The translations under genes and the position numbers were made by a program. From contig NW_027473614.1 in NCBI RefSeq assembly GCF_050947335.1, forward strand, positions 62,001 through 126,000: a DNA stretch of 64,000 nt, read 5' to 3'. The notes below the pieces were generated by a model. That model saw nothing but the letters and a program-made list of their open reading frames with translations. It was not told the origin of the DNA and made no database searches. Source of the stretch: Megachile rotundata (Eukaryota > Arthropoda > Insecta > Hymenoptera > Megachilidae). Shown piece by piece: positions 38,725-51,924 of this stretch. The stretch's first letter is position 1. Every line of letters begins with the position of its first letter.

Positions 38725-39675
38725 ACAATGAACAATTTTGCTCGTTTTGAACGAATTATGCTCATTTTCGCACGATTCAGCCTCTAATTCGCACATATCC
38801 GCTGTAATTCGACTCTGTACTATCTAGTCATGTTAAGTTATCGTAACTGAGCACAATTCAACACCACAATGAACAATTTTGCTGGTTTTGAACGAATTAT
38901 GCTCATTTTCGCACGATTCAGCCTCTAATTCGCACATATCCGCTGTAATTCGACTCTGTACTATCTAGTTATGTTAAGTTATCCTATCTGAGCACAATTC
39001 AACACCACAACGAACAATTTTGCTCGTTTTGCACGAATTATGCTCATTTTCGCACGATTCAGCCTCTAATTCGCACATATCCGCTGTAATTCGACTCTGT
39101 ACTATCTAGTCATGTTAAGTTATCGTAACTGAGCACAATTCAACACCACAATGAACAATTTTGCTGGTTTTGAACGAATTATGCTCATTTTCTCACGATT
39201 CAGCCTCTAATTCGCACATATCCGCTGTAATTCGACTCTGTACTATCTAGTCATGTTAAGTTATCGTAACTGAGCACAATTCAACACCACAATGAACAAT
39301 TTTGATCGTTTTGAACGAATTATGCTCATTTTCGCACGATTCAGCCTCTGATTCGCAAATATCCGCTGTAATTCGACTCTGTACTATTTAGTTATATTAA
39401 GTTATCCTTTCTGAGCACAATTTAACATCACAATGAACAATTTGGCTCGTTTTGCACGAATTATGCTCATTTTCGCACGATTCAGCCTCTAATTCGCACA
39501 TATCCGCTGTAATTCGCCTCTGTACTATCTAGTCATGTTAAGTTATCGTAACTGAGCACAATTCAACACCACAATGAACAATTTTGCTCGTTTTGAACGA
39601 ATTATGCTCATTTTCGCACGATTCAGCCTCTAATTCGCACATATCCGCTATAATTCGACTCTGTACTATCTAGTC
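38725..39675 (+). repeat. 0.95-kb block shared with 3,880-4,830
   Basis: It lies at a constant offset of 34,845 and includes 'ttttctcacg', the 'caaatatcc'/'ggctcg' pair, the rare 'gttatattaag', and the hybrid-type ending 'cgctataattcg' directly after a 'cgttttgaacg' front. The hybrid monomer of 4,694 is therefore present at both places. It must predate this duplication. Confidence 0.78.
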
Positions 39676-41081
39676 ATGTTAAGTTATCGTAACTGAGCAC
39701 AATTCAGCACCACAATGAACAATTTTGCTCGTTTTGAACGAATTATGCTCATTTTCGCACGATTCAGCCTCTAATTCGCACATATCCGCTGTAATTCGAC
39801 TCTGTACTATCTAGTCATGTTAAGTTATCGTAACTGAGCACAATTCAACAGCACAATGAACAATTTTGCTGGTATTGAACGAATTATGCTGATTTTCGCA
39901 CGATTCAGCCTCTAATTCGCACATATCCGCTGTAATTCGACTCTGTACTATCTAGTCATGTTAAGTTATCGTAACTGAGCACAATTCAACACCACAATGA
40001 ACAATTTTGCTCGTTTTGCACGAATTATGCTCATTTTCGCACGATTCAGCCTCTAATTCGCACATATCCGATGTAATTCGACTCTGTACTATGTAGTCAT
40101 GTTAAGTTATCGTAACTGAGCACAATTCAACACCACAAGGAACAATTTTGATCGTTTTGAACGAATTATGCTCATTTTCGCACGATTCAGCCTCTAATTC
40201 GCACATATCCGCTGTAATTCGACTCTGTACTATCTAGTTATGTTAAGTTATCCTATCTGAGCACAATTCAACACCACAACGAAAAATTTTGCTCGTTTTG
40301 CACGAATTATGCTCATTTTCGCACGATTCAGCCTCTAATTCGCACATATCCGCTGTAATTCGACTATGTACTATCTAGTCATGTTAAGTTATCGTAACTG
40401 AGCACAATTCAACACCACAATGAACAATTTTGATCGTTTTGAACGAATTATGCTCATTTTCGCACGATTCAGCCTCTAATTCGCACATATCCGCTGTAAT
40501 TCGACTCTGTACTATCTAGTTATGTTAAGTTATCCTATCTGAGCACAATTCAACACCACAACGAACAATTTTGCTCGTTTTGCACGAATTATGCTCATTT
40601 TCGCACGATTCAGCCTCTAATTCGCACATATCCGCTGTAATTCGACTCTGTACTATCTAGACATGTTAAGTTATCGTAACTGAGCACAATTCAACACCAC
40701 AATGAACAATTTTGCTCGTTTTGAACGAATTATGTTCATTTTCGCACGATTCAGCCACTAATTCGCACATATCCGCTGTAATTCGACTCTGTACTATCTA
40801 GTCATGTTAAGTTATCGTAACTGAGCACAATTCAACAGCACAATGAACAATTTTGCTGGTTTTGAACGAATTATGCTCATTTTCGCACAATTCAGCCTCT
40901 AATTCGCATATATCCGCTGTAATTCGACTCTGTACTATCTAGTTATGTTAAGTTATCCTATCTGAGCACAATTCAACACCACAACGAACAATTTTGCTCG
41001 TTTTGCACGAATTATGCTCATTTTCGCACGATTCAGCCTCTAATTCGCACATATCCGCTGTAATTCGACTCTGTACTATCT

Positions 41082-42830
41082 AGTTATGTTAAGTTATCCT
41101 TTCTGAGCACAATTTAACATCACAATGAACAATTTGGCTCGTTTTGCACGAATTATGCTCATTTTCGCACGATTCAGCCTCTAATTCGCACATATCCGCT
41201 GTAATTCGCCTCTGTACTATCTAGTCATGTTAAGTTATCGTAACTGAGCACAATTCAACACCACAATGAACAATTTTGCTCGTTTTGAACGAATTATGCT
41301 CATTTTCGCACGATTCAGCCTCTAATTCGCACATATCCGCTGTAATTCGACTCTGTACTATCTAGTTATGTTAAGTTATCCTATCTGAGCACAATTCAAC
41401 ACCACAATGAACAATTTTGCTCGTTTTGCACGAATTTTGCTCGTTTTGCACGAATTATGCTCATTTTCGCACGATTCAGCCTCTAATTCGCACATATCCG
41501 CTATAATTCGACTCTGTACTATCTAGTCATGTTAAGTTATCCTATCTGAGTACAATTCAACACCACAACGAACAATTTTGCTCGTTTTGCACGAATTATG
41601 CTCATTTTCGCACGATTCAGCCTCTAATTCGCACATATCCGCTGTAATTCGACTCTGTACTATCTAGTCATGTTAAGTTATCGTAACTGAGCACAATTCA
41701 ACAGCACAATGAACAATTTTGCTGGTTTTGAACGAATTATGCTGATTTTCGCACGATTCAGCCTCTAATTCGCACATATCCGCTGTAATTCGACTCTGTA
41801 CTATCTAGTCATGTTAAGTTATCGTAACTGAGCACAATTCAACACCACAATGAACAATTTTGCTGGTTTTGAACGAATTATGCTCATGTTCTCACGATTC
41901 AACCTCTAATTCGCACATATCCGCTGTAATTCGACTCTGTACTATCTAGTTATGTTAAGTTATCCTATCTGAGCACAATTCAACACCACAATGAGCAATT
42001 TTGCTCGTTTTGCACGAATATTGCTCGTTTTGCACGAATTATGCACATTTTCGCACGATTCAGCCTCTAGTTCGCACATATCCGCTGTAATTCGACTCTG
42101 TACTATCTAGTCATGTTAAGTTATCGTAACTGAGCACAATTCAACACCACAATGAACAATTTTGCTGGTTTTGAACGAATTATGCTCATTTTCGCACGAT
42201 TCAGCCTCTAATTCGCACATATCCGCTGTAATTCGACTCTGTACTATCGAGTTATGTTAGGTTATCCTATCTGAGCAGAATTCAACACCACAATGAACAA
42301 TTTTGCTCGTTTTGCACGAATTATGCTCATTTTCGCACGATTCAGCCTCTAATTCGCACATATCCGCTGTAATTCGCCTCTGTACTATCTAGTCATGTTA
42401 AGTTATCGTAACTGAGCACAATTCAACACCACAATGAACAATTTTGCTCGTTTTGCACGAATTATGCTCATTTTCGCACGATTCAGACTCTAATTCGCAC
42501 ATATCCGATGTAATTCGACTCTGTACTATCTAGTCATGTTAAGTTATCGTAACTGAGCACAATTCAACACCACAATGAACAATTTTGCTCGTTTTGGAAG
42601 AATTATGCTCATTTTCGCACGATTCAGCCTCTAATTCGCACATATCCGCTGTAATTCGACTCTGTACTATCTAGTTATGTTAAGTTATCCTATCTGAGCA
42701 CAATTCAACACCACAACGAACAATTTTGCTCGTTTTGCACGAATTATGCTCATTTTCGCACGATTCAGCCTCTAATTCGCACATATCCGCTGTAATTCGA
42801 CTCTGTACTATCTAGTCATGTTAAGTTATC
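41082..42830 (+). repeat. Copy of the 6.7-9.2 kb region, six monomers shorter
   Basis: It matches 6,660-7,250 at an offset of 34,422 and then 8,098-9,240 at an offset of 33,577 to 33,575. The step equals six monomers, allowing for the one-base deletion at 7,725. Shared markers are 'gagtacaatt', 'aacagcac...gctgatttt', 'catgttctcacg' with 'ttcaacctc', 'atgcacatt', 'tatcgagtta' and 'gcagaattc'. The six monomers were either lost here or gained near 7.25-8.1 kb. Confidence 0.82.
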
Positions 42831-43103
42831 GTAACTGAGCACAATTCGACACCACAATGAACAATTTTGCTCGTTTTGAACGAATTATGCTCATTTTCGC
42901 ACGATTCAGCCTCTAATTCGCACATATCCGCTGTAATTCGACTCTGTACTATCTAGTCATGTTAAGTTATCGTAACTGAGCACAATTCAACACCACAATG
43001 AACAATTTTGCTGGTTTTGAACGAATTATGCTCATTTTCGCACGATTCAGCCTCTAATTCGCACATATCCGCTGTAATTCGACTCTGTACTATCTAGTTA
43101 TGT

Positions 43104-44694
43104 TAGGTTATCCTATCTGAGCAGAATTCAACACCACAATGAACAATTTTGCTCGTTTTGCACGAATTTTGCTCGTTTTGCACGAATTATGCTCATTTTC
43201 GCACGATTCAGCCTCTAATTCGCACATATCCGCTGTAATTCGCCTCTGTACTATCTAGTCATGTTAAGTTATCGTAACTGAGCACAATTCAACACCACAA
43301 TGAACAATTTTGCTCGTTTTGCACGAATTATGCTCATTTTCGCACGATTCAGACTCTAATTCGCACATATCCGATGTAATTCGACTCTGTACTATCTAGT
43401 CATGTTAAGTTATCGTAACTGAGCACAATTCAACACCACAATGAACAATTTTGCTCGTTTTGGAAGAATTATGCTCATTTTCGCACGATTCAGCCTCTAA
43501 TTCGCACATATCCGCTGTAATTCGACTCTGTACTATCTAGTTATGTTAAGTTATCCTATCTGAGCACTATTCAACACCACAACGAACAATTTTGCTCGTT
43601 TTGCACGAATTATGCTCATTTTCGCACGATTCAGCCTCTAATTCGCACATATCCGCTGTAATTCGACTCTGTACTATCTAGTCATGTTAAGTTATCGTAA
43701 CTGAGCACAATTCGACACCACAATGAACAATTTTGCTCGTTTTGAACGAATTATGCTCATTTTCGCACGATTCAGCCTCTAATTCGCACATATCCGCTGT
43801 AATTCGACTCTGTACTATCTAGTCATGTTAAGTTATCGTAACTGAGCACAATTCAACACCACAATGAACAATTTTGCTGGTTTTGAACGAATTATGCTCA
43901 TTTTCGCACGATTCAGCCTCTAATTCGCACATATCCGCTGTAATTCGACTCTGTACTATCTAGTCATGTTAAGTTATCGTAACTGAGCACAATTCAACAC
44001 CACAATGAACAATTTTGATCGTTTTGAACGAATTATGCTCATTTTCGCACGATTCAGCCTCTAATTCGCACATATCCGCTGTAATTCGACTCTGTACTAT
44101 CTAGTTATGTTAAGTTATCCTATCTGAGCACAATTCAACACCACAACGAACAATTTTGCTCGTTTTGCACGAATTATGCTCATTTTCGCACGATTCAGCC
44201 TCTAATTCGCACATATCCGCTGTAATTCGACTCTGTACTATCTAGACATGTTAAGTTATCGTAACTGAGCACAATTCAACACCACAATGAACAATTTTGC
44301 TCGTTTTGAACGAATTATGTTCATTTTCGCACGATTCAGCCTCTAATTCGCACATATCCGCTGTAATTCGACTCTGTACTATCTAGTTATGTTAAGTTAT
44401 CCTATCTGAGCACAATTCAACACCACAATGAGCAATTTTGCTCGTTTTGCACGAATATTGCTCGTTTTGCACGAATTATGCTCATTTTCGCACGATTCAG
44501 CCTCTAATTCGCACATATCCGCTGTAATTCGACTCTGTACTATCTAGTCATGTTAAGTTATCGTAACTGAGCACAATTCAACACCACAATGAACAATTTT
44601 GCTGGTTTTGAACGAATTATGCTCATTTTCGCACGATTCAGCCTCTAATTCGCACATATCCGCTGTAATTCGACTCTGTACTATCTAGTTATGT
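43104..44694 (+). repeat. 11-monomer higher-order unit (1,591 bp), copy 1
   Basis: It begins at 'taggttatcctatctgagc' with 'gcagaattc'. The order is extended monomer, 'cagactc', 'ggaag', 'gagcactattc', 'ttcgacacc', 'gctgg', 'gatcg', 'caacgaac', 'gttcat', extended 'atgagcaa', 'gctgg'. The unit shares most of its order with 14,564-16,012, which lacks the 'cagactc' monomer. Confidence 0.87.
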
Positions 44695-46285
44695 TAGGTT
44701 ATCCTATCTGAGCAGAATTCAACACCACAATGAACAATTTTGCTCGTTTTGCACGAATTTTGCTCGTTTTGCACGAATTATGCTCATTTTCGCACGATTC
44801 AGCCTCTAATTCGCACATATCCGCTGTAATTCGCCTCTGTACTATCTAGTCATGTTAAGTTATCGTAACTGAGCACAATTCAACACCACAATGAACAATT
44901 TTGCTCGTTTTGCACGAATTATGCTCATTTTCGCACGATTCAGACTCTAATTCGCACATATCCGATGTAATTCGACTCTGTACTATCTAGTCATGTTAAG
45001 TTATCGTAACTGAGCACAATTCAACACCACAATGAACAATTTTGCTCGTTTTGGAAGAATTATGCTCATTTTCGCACGATTCAGCCTCTAATTCGCACAT
45101 ATCCGCTGTAATTCGACTCTGTACTATCTAGTTATGTTAAGTTATCCTATCTGAGCACTATTCAACACCACAACGAACAATTTTGCTCGTTTTGCACGAA
45201 TTATGCTCATTTTCGCACGATTCAGCCTCTAATTCGCACATATCCGCTGTAATTCGACTCTGTACTATCTAGTCATGTTAAGTTATCGTAACTGAGCACA
45301 ATTCGACACCACAATGAACAATTTTGCTCGTTTTGAACGAATTATGCTCATTTTCGCACGATTCAGCCTCTAATTCGCACATATCCGCTGTAATTCGACT
45401 CTGTACTATCTAGTCATGTTAAGTTATCGTAACTGAGCACAATTCAACACCACAATGAACAATTTTGCTGGTTTTGAACGAATTATGCTCATTTTCGCAC
45501 GATTCAGCCTCTAATTCGCACATATCCGCTGTAATTCGACTCTGTACTATCTAGTCATGTTAAGTTATCGTAACTGAGCACAATTCAACACCACAATGAA
45601 CAATTTTGATCGTTTTGAACGAATTATGCTCATTTTCGCACGATTCAGCCTCTAATTCGCACATATCCGCTGTAATTCGACTCTGTACTATCTAGTTATG
45701 TTAAGTTATCCTATCTGAGCACAATTCAACACCACAACGAACAATTTTGCTCGTTTTGCACGAATTATGCTCATTTTCGCACGATTCAGCCTCTAATTCG
45801 CACATATCCGCTGTAATTCGACTCTGTACTATCTAGACATGTTAAGTTATCGTAACTGAGCACAATTCAACACCACAATGAACAATTTTGCTCGTTTTGA
45901 ACGAATTATGTTCATTTTCGCACGATTCAGCCTCTAATTCGCACATATCCGCTGTAATTCGACTCTGTACTATCTAGTTATGTTAAGTTATCCTATCTGA
46001 GCACAATTCAACACCACAATGAGCAATTTTGCTCGTTTTGCACGAATATTGCTCGTTTTGCACGAATTATGCTCATTTTCGCACGATTCAGCCTCTAATT
46101 CGCACATATCCGCTGTAATTCGACTCTGTACTATCTAGTCATGTTAAGTTATCGTAACTGAGCACAATTCAACACCACAATGAACAATTTTGCTCGTTTT
46201 GAACGAATTATGCTCATTTTCGCACGATTCAGCCTCTAATTCGCACATATCCGCTGTAATTCGACTCTGTACTATCTAGTCATGT
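44695..46285 (+). repeat. 11-monomer higher-order unit (1,591 bp), copy 2
   Basis: It has the same length and marker order as copy 1. The last monomer is of the 'cgttttgaacg' type rather than 'gctgg'. It is followed by 'aacagcac...gctgatttt' and a copy of the 'catgttctcacg' segment also seen at 8.3, 41.9, 51.4 and 56.3 kb. Confidence 0.86.
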
Positions 46286-46869
46286 TAAGTTATCGTAACT
46301 GAGCACAATTCAACAGCACAATGAACAATTTTGCTGGTTTTGAACGAATTATGCTGATTTTCGCACGATTCAGCCTCTAATTCGCACATATCCGCTGTAA
46401 TTCGACTCTGTACTATCTAGTCATGTTAGGTTATCGTAACTGAGCACAATTCAACACCACAATGAACAATTTTGCTGGTTTTGAACGAATTATGCTCATG
46501 TTCTCACGATTCAACCTCTAATTCGCACATATCCGCTGTAATTCGACTCTGTACTATCTAGTTATGTTAAGTTATCCTATCTGAGCACAATTCAACACCA
46601 CAATGAGCAATTTTGCTCGTTTTGCACGAATATTGCTCGTTTTGCACGAATTATGCACATTTTCGCACGATTCAGCCTCTAATTCGCACATATCCGCTGT
46701 AATTCGACTCTGTACTATCTAGTCATGTTAAGTTACCGTAACTGAGCACAATTCAACAACACAATGAACAATTTTGCTGGTTTTGAACGAATTATGCTCA
46801 TTTTCGCACGATTCAGCCTCTAATTCGCACATATCCGCTGTAATTCGACTCTGTACTATCTAGTTATGT

Positions 46870-48742
46870 TAGGTTATCCTATCTGAGCACAATTCAACAC
46901 CACAATGAACAATTTTGCTCGTTTTGCACGAATTTTGCTCGTTTTGCACGAATTATGCTCATTTTCGCACGATTCAGCCTCTAATTCGCACATATCCGCT
47001 GTAATTCGCCTCTGTACTATCTAGTCATGTTAAGTTATCGTAACTGAGCACAATTCAACACCACAATGAACAATTTTGCTCGTTTTGCACGAATTATGCT
47101 CATTTTCGCACGATTCAGACTCTAATTCGCACATATCCGATGTAATTCGACTCTGTACTATCTAGTCATGTTAAGTTATCGTAACTGAGCACAATTCAAC
47201 ACCACAATGAACAATTTTGCTCGTTTTGGAAGAATTATGCTCATTTTCGCACGATTCAGCCTCTAATTCGCACATATCCGCTGTAATTCGACTCTGTACT
47301 ATCTAGTTATGTTAAGTTATCCTATCTGAGCACAATTCAACACCACAACGAACAATTTTGCTCGTTTTGCACGAATTATGCTCATTTTCGCACGATTCAG
47401 CCTCTAATTCGCACATATCCGCTGTAATTCGACTCTGTACTATCTAGTCATGTTAAGTTATCGTAACTGAGCACAATTCGACACCACAATGAACAATTTT
47501 GCTCGTTTTGAACGAATTATGCTCATTTTCGCACGATTCAGCCTCTAATTCGCACATATCCGCTGTAATTCGACTCTGTACTATCTAGTCATGTTAAGTT
47601 ATCGTAACTGAGCACATTTCAACACCACAATGAACAATTTTGCTGGTTTTGAACGAATTATGCTCATTTTCGCACGATTCAGCCTCTAATTCGCACATAT
47701 CCGCTGTAATTCGACTCTGTACTATCTAGTCATGTTAAGTTATCGTAACTGAGCACAATTCAACACCACAATGAACAATTTTGCTGGTTTTGAACGAATT
47801 ATGCTCATTTTCGCACGATTCAGCCTCTAATTCGCACATATCCGCTGTAATTCGACTCTGTACTATCTAGTTATGTTAGGTTATCCTATCTGAGCACAAT
47901 TCAACACCACAATGAACAATTTTGCTCGTTTTGCACGAATTTTGCTCGTTTTGCACGAATTATGCTCATTTTCGCACGATTCAGCCTCTAATTCGCACAT
48001 ATCCTCTGTAATTCGCCTCTGTACTATCTAGTCATGTTAAGTTATCGTAACTGAGCACAATTCAACACCACAATGAACAATTTTGCTCGTTTTGCACGAA
48101 TTATGCTCATTTTCGCACGATTCAGACTCTAATTCGCACATATCCGATGTAATTCGACTCTGTACTATCTAGTCATGTTAAGTTATCGTAACTGAGCACA
48201 ATTCAACACCACAATGAACAATTTTGCTCGTTTTGGAAGAATTATGCTCATTTTCGCACGATTCAGCCTCTAATTCGCACATATCCGCTGTAATTCGACT
48301 CTGTACTATCTAGTTATGTTAAGTTATCCTATCTGAGCACAATTCAACACCACAACGAACAATTTTGCTCGTTTTGCACGAATTATGCTCATTTTCGCAC
48401 GATTCAGCCTCTAATTCGCACATATCCGCTGTAATTCGACTCTGTACTATCTAGTCATGTTAAGTTATCGTAACTGAGCACAATTCGACACCACAATGAA
48501 CAATTTTGCTCGTTTTGAACGAATTATGCTCATTTTCGCACGATTCAGCCTCTAATTCGCACATATCCGCTGTAATTCGACTCTGTACTATCTAGTCATG
48601 TTAAGTTATCGTAACTGAGCACAATTCAACACCACAATGAACAATTTTGCTGGTTTTGAACGAATTATGCTCATTTTCGCACGATTCAGCCTCTAATTCG
48701 CACATATCCGCTGTAATTCGACTCTGTACTATCTAGTCATGT
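46870..48742 (+). repeat. 7-monomer higher-order unit, copies 2 and 3 (1,007 bp period)
   Basis: Copy two is 46,870-47,876. Copy three starts at 47,877 and keeps the order for six monomers before a 'gatcg' monomer replaces the last 'gctgg'. The period is 6 x 141 plus 161. Compared with the first copy at 8,682, the first monomer has gained the 20-bp extension and reads 'gagcacaattc' rather than 'gagcagaattc'. The sixth monomer has 'gcacatttcaac' in copy two but not in copy three. Confidence 0.87.
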
Positions 48743-50640
48743 TAAGTTATCGTAACTGAGCACAATTCAACACCACAATGAACAATTTTGATCGTTTTGA
48801 ACGAATTATGCTCATTTTCGCACGATTCAGCCTCTAATTCGCACATATCCGCTGTAATTCGACTCTGTACTATCTAGACATGTTAAGTTATCGTAACTGA
48901 GCACAATTCAACACCACAATGAACAATTTTGCTCGTTTTGAACGAATTATGTTCATTTTCGCACGATTCAGCCTCTAATTCGCACATATCCGCTGTAATT
49001 CGACTCTGTACTATCTAGTTATGTTAAGTTATCCTATCTGAGCACAATTCAACACCACAATGAACAATTTTGCTCGTTTTGAACGAATTTTGCTCATTTT
49101 CGAACGATTCAGCCTCTAATTCGCACATATCCGCTGTAATTCGACTCTGTACTATCTAGTCATGTTAAGTTATCGTAACTGAGCACAATTCAACACCACA
49201 ATGTACAATTTTGATCGTTTTGAACGAATTATGCTCATTTTCGCACGATTCAGCCTCTAATTCGCACATATCCGCTGTAATTCGACTCTGTACTATCTAG
49301 TTATGTTAAGTTATCCTATCTGAGCACAATTCATCACCACAACGAACAATTTTGCTCGTTTTGAACGAATTATGCTGATTTTCGCACGATTCAGCCTCTA
49401 ATTCGCACATATCCGCTGTAATTCGACTCTGTACTATCTAGTCATGTTAAGTTATCGTAACTGAGCACAATTCAACACCACAATGAACAATTTTGCTCGT
49501 TTTGCACGAATTATGCTCATTTTCGCACGATTCAGCATCTAATTCGCACATATCCGATGTAATTCGACTCTGTACTATCTAGTCATGTTAAGTTATCGTA
49601 ACTGAGCACAATTCAACACCACAATGAACAATTTTGCTCGTTTTGGAAGAATTATGCTCATTTTCGCACGATTCAGCCTCTAATTCGCACATATCCGCTG
49701 TAATTCGACTCTGTACTATCTAGTTATGTTAAGTTATCCTATCTGAGCACAATTCAACACCACAATGAACAATTTTGCTCGTTTTGCACGAATTATGTTC
49801 ATTTTCGCACGATTCAGCCTCTAATTCGCACATATCCGCTGTAATTCGACTCTGTACTATCTAGTCATGTTAAGTTATCGTAACTGAGCACAATTCAACA
49901 GCACAATGAACAATTTTGCTGGTTTTGAACGAATTATGCTCATTTTCGCACAATTCAGCCTCTAATTCGCACATATCCGCTGTAATTCGACTATGTACTA
50001 TCTAGTCATGTTAAGTTATCGTAACTGAGCACAATTCAACACCACAATGAACAATTTTGCTCGTTTTGCACGAATTATGCTCATTTTCGCACGATTCAGC
50101 CTCTAATTCGCACATATCCGATGTAATTCGACTCTGTACTATCTAGTCATGTTAAGTTATCGTAACTGAGCACAATTCAATACCACAATGAACAATTTTG
50201 CTCGTTTTGGAAGAATTATGCTCATTTTCGCACGATTCAGCCTCTAATTCGCACATATCCGCTGTAATTCGACTCTGTACTATCTAGTTATGTTAAGTTA
50301 TCCTATCTGAGCACAATTCAACACCACAATGAACAATTTTGCTCGTTTTGCACGAATTTTGCTCGTTTTGCACGAATTATGCTCATTTTCGCACGATTCA
50401 GCCTCTAATTCGCACATATCCGCTATAATTCGACTCTGTACTATCTAGTCATGTTAAGTTATCCTATCTGAGCACAATTCAACACCACAACGAACAATTT
50501 TGCTCGTTTTGCACGAATTATGCTCATTTTCGCACGATTCAGCCTCTAATTCGCACATATCCGCTGTAATTCGACTCTGTACTATCTAGTCATGTTAAGT
50601 TATCGTAACTGAGCACAATTCAACACCACAATGAACAATT
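48600..50640 (+). repeat. 2.0-kb block shared with 60,643-62,683
   Basis: The offset is 12,043 bp, equal to 84 monomers plus ten 20-bp units minus one base. The ten units and the one-base loss can each be located between the copies. Markers are 'gaattttgctc/ttcgaacg', 'atgtacaatt' (49,201/61,244), 'ttcatcacc', 'caatacc' and 'gctataattcg'. Its second half is the block also found at 16.6-17.7 kb. Confidence 0.86.
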
Positions 50641-51743
50641 TTGCTCGTTTTGAACGAATTATGCTCATTTTCGCACGATTCAGCCTCTAATTCGCACATA
50701 TCCGCTGTAATTCGACTCTGTACTATCTAGTTATGTTAAGTTATCCTATCTGAGCACAATTCAACACCACAACGAACAATTTTGCTCGTTCTGCACGAAT
50801 TATGCTCATTTTCGCACGATTCAGCCTCTAATTCGCACATATCCGCTGTAATTCGACTCTGTACTATCTAGTCATGTTAAGTTATCGTAACTGAGCACAA
50901 TTCAGCACCACAATGAACAATTTTGCTCGTTTTGAACGAATTATGCTCATTTTCGCACGATTCAGCCTCTAATTCGCACATATCCGCTGTAATTCGACTC
51001 TGTACTATCTAGTCATGTTAAGTTATCGTAACTGAGCACAATTCAACAGCACAATGAACAATTTTGCTGGTTTCGAACGAATTATGCTGATTTTCGCACG
51101 ATTCAGCCTCTAATTCGCACATATCCGCTGTAATTCGACTCTGTACTATCTAGTCATGTTAAGTTATCGTAACTGAGCACAATTCAACACCACAATGAAC
51201 AATTTTGCTCGTTTTGAACGAATTATGCTCATTTTCGCACGATTCAGCCTCTAATTCGCACATATCCGCTGTAATTCGACTCTGTACTATCTAGTTATGT
51301 TAAGTTATCCTATCTGAGCACAATTCAACACCACAATGAACAATTTTGCTGGTTTTGAACGAATTATGCTCATGTTCTCACGATTCAACCTCTAATTCGC
51401 ACATGTCCGCTGTAATTCGACTCTGTACTATCTAGTTATGTTAAGTTATCCTATCTGAGCACAATTCAACACCACAATGAGCAATTTTGCTCGTTTTGCA
51501 CGAATATTGCTCGTTTTGCACGAATTATGCACATTTTCGCACGATTCAGCCTCTAATTCGCACATATCCGCTGTAATTCGACTCTGTACTATCTAGTCAT
51601 GTTAAGTTATCGTAACTGAGCACAATTCAACACCACAATGAACAATTTTGCTGGTTTTGAACGAATTATGCTCATTTTCGCACGATTCAGCCTCTAATTC
51701 GCACATATCCGCTGTAATTCGACTCTGTACTATCTAGTTATGT

Positions 51744-51924
51744 TAGGTTATCCTATCTGAGCACAATTCAACACCACAATGAACAATTTTGCTCGTTTTG
51801 CACGAATTTTGCTCGTTTTGCACGAATTTTGCTCGTTTTGCACGAATTATGCTCATTTTCGCACGATTCAGCCTCTAATTCGCACATATCCGCTGTAATT
51901 CGCCTCTGTACTATCTAGTCATGT
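51744..51924 (+). repeat. 181-bp monomer with the 20-bp unit tripled
   Basis: cgttttgcacgaattttgct occurs in three consecutive registers before the final 'cgaattatgctc'. The monomer is 181 bp long and carries three box-like sites spaced 20 bp apart. It is the first monomer of a 7-monomer higher-order unit, which is therefore 1,027 bp rather than 1,007 bp. Confidence 0.9.
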
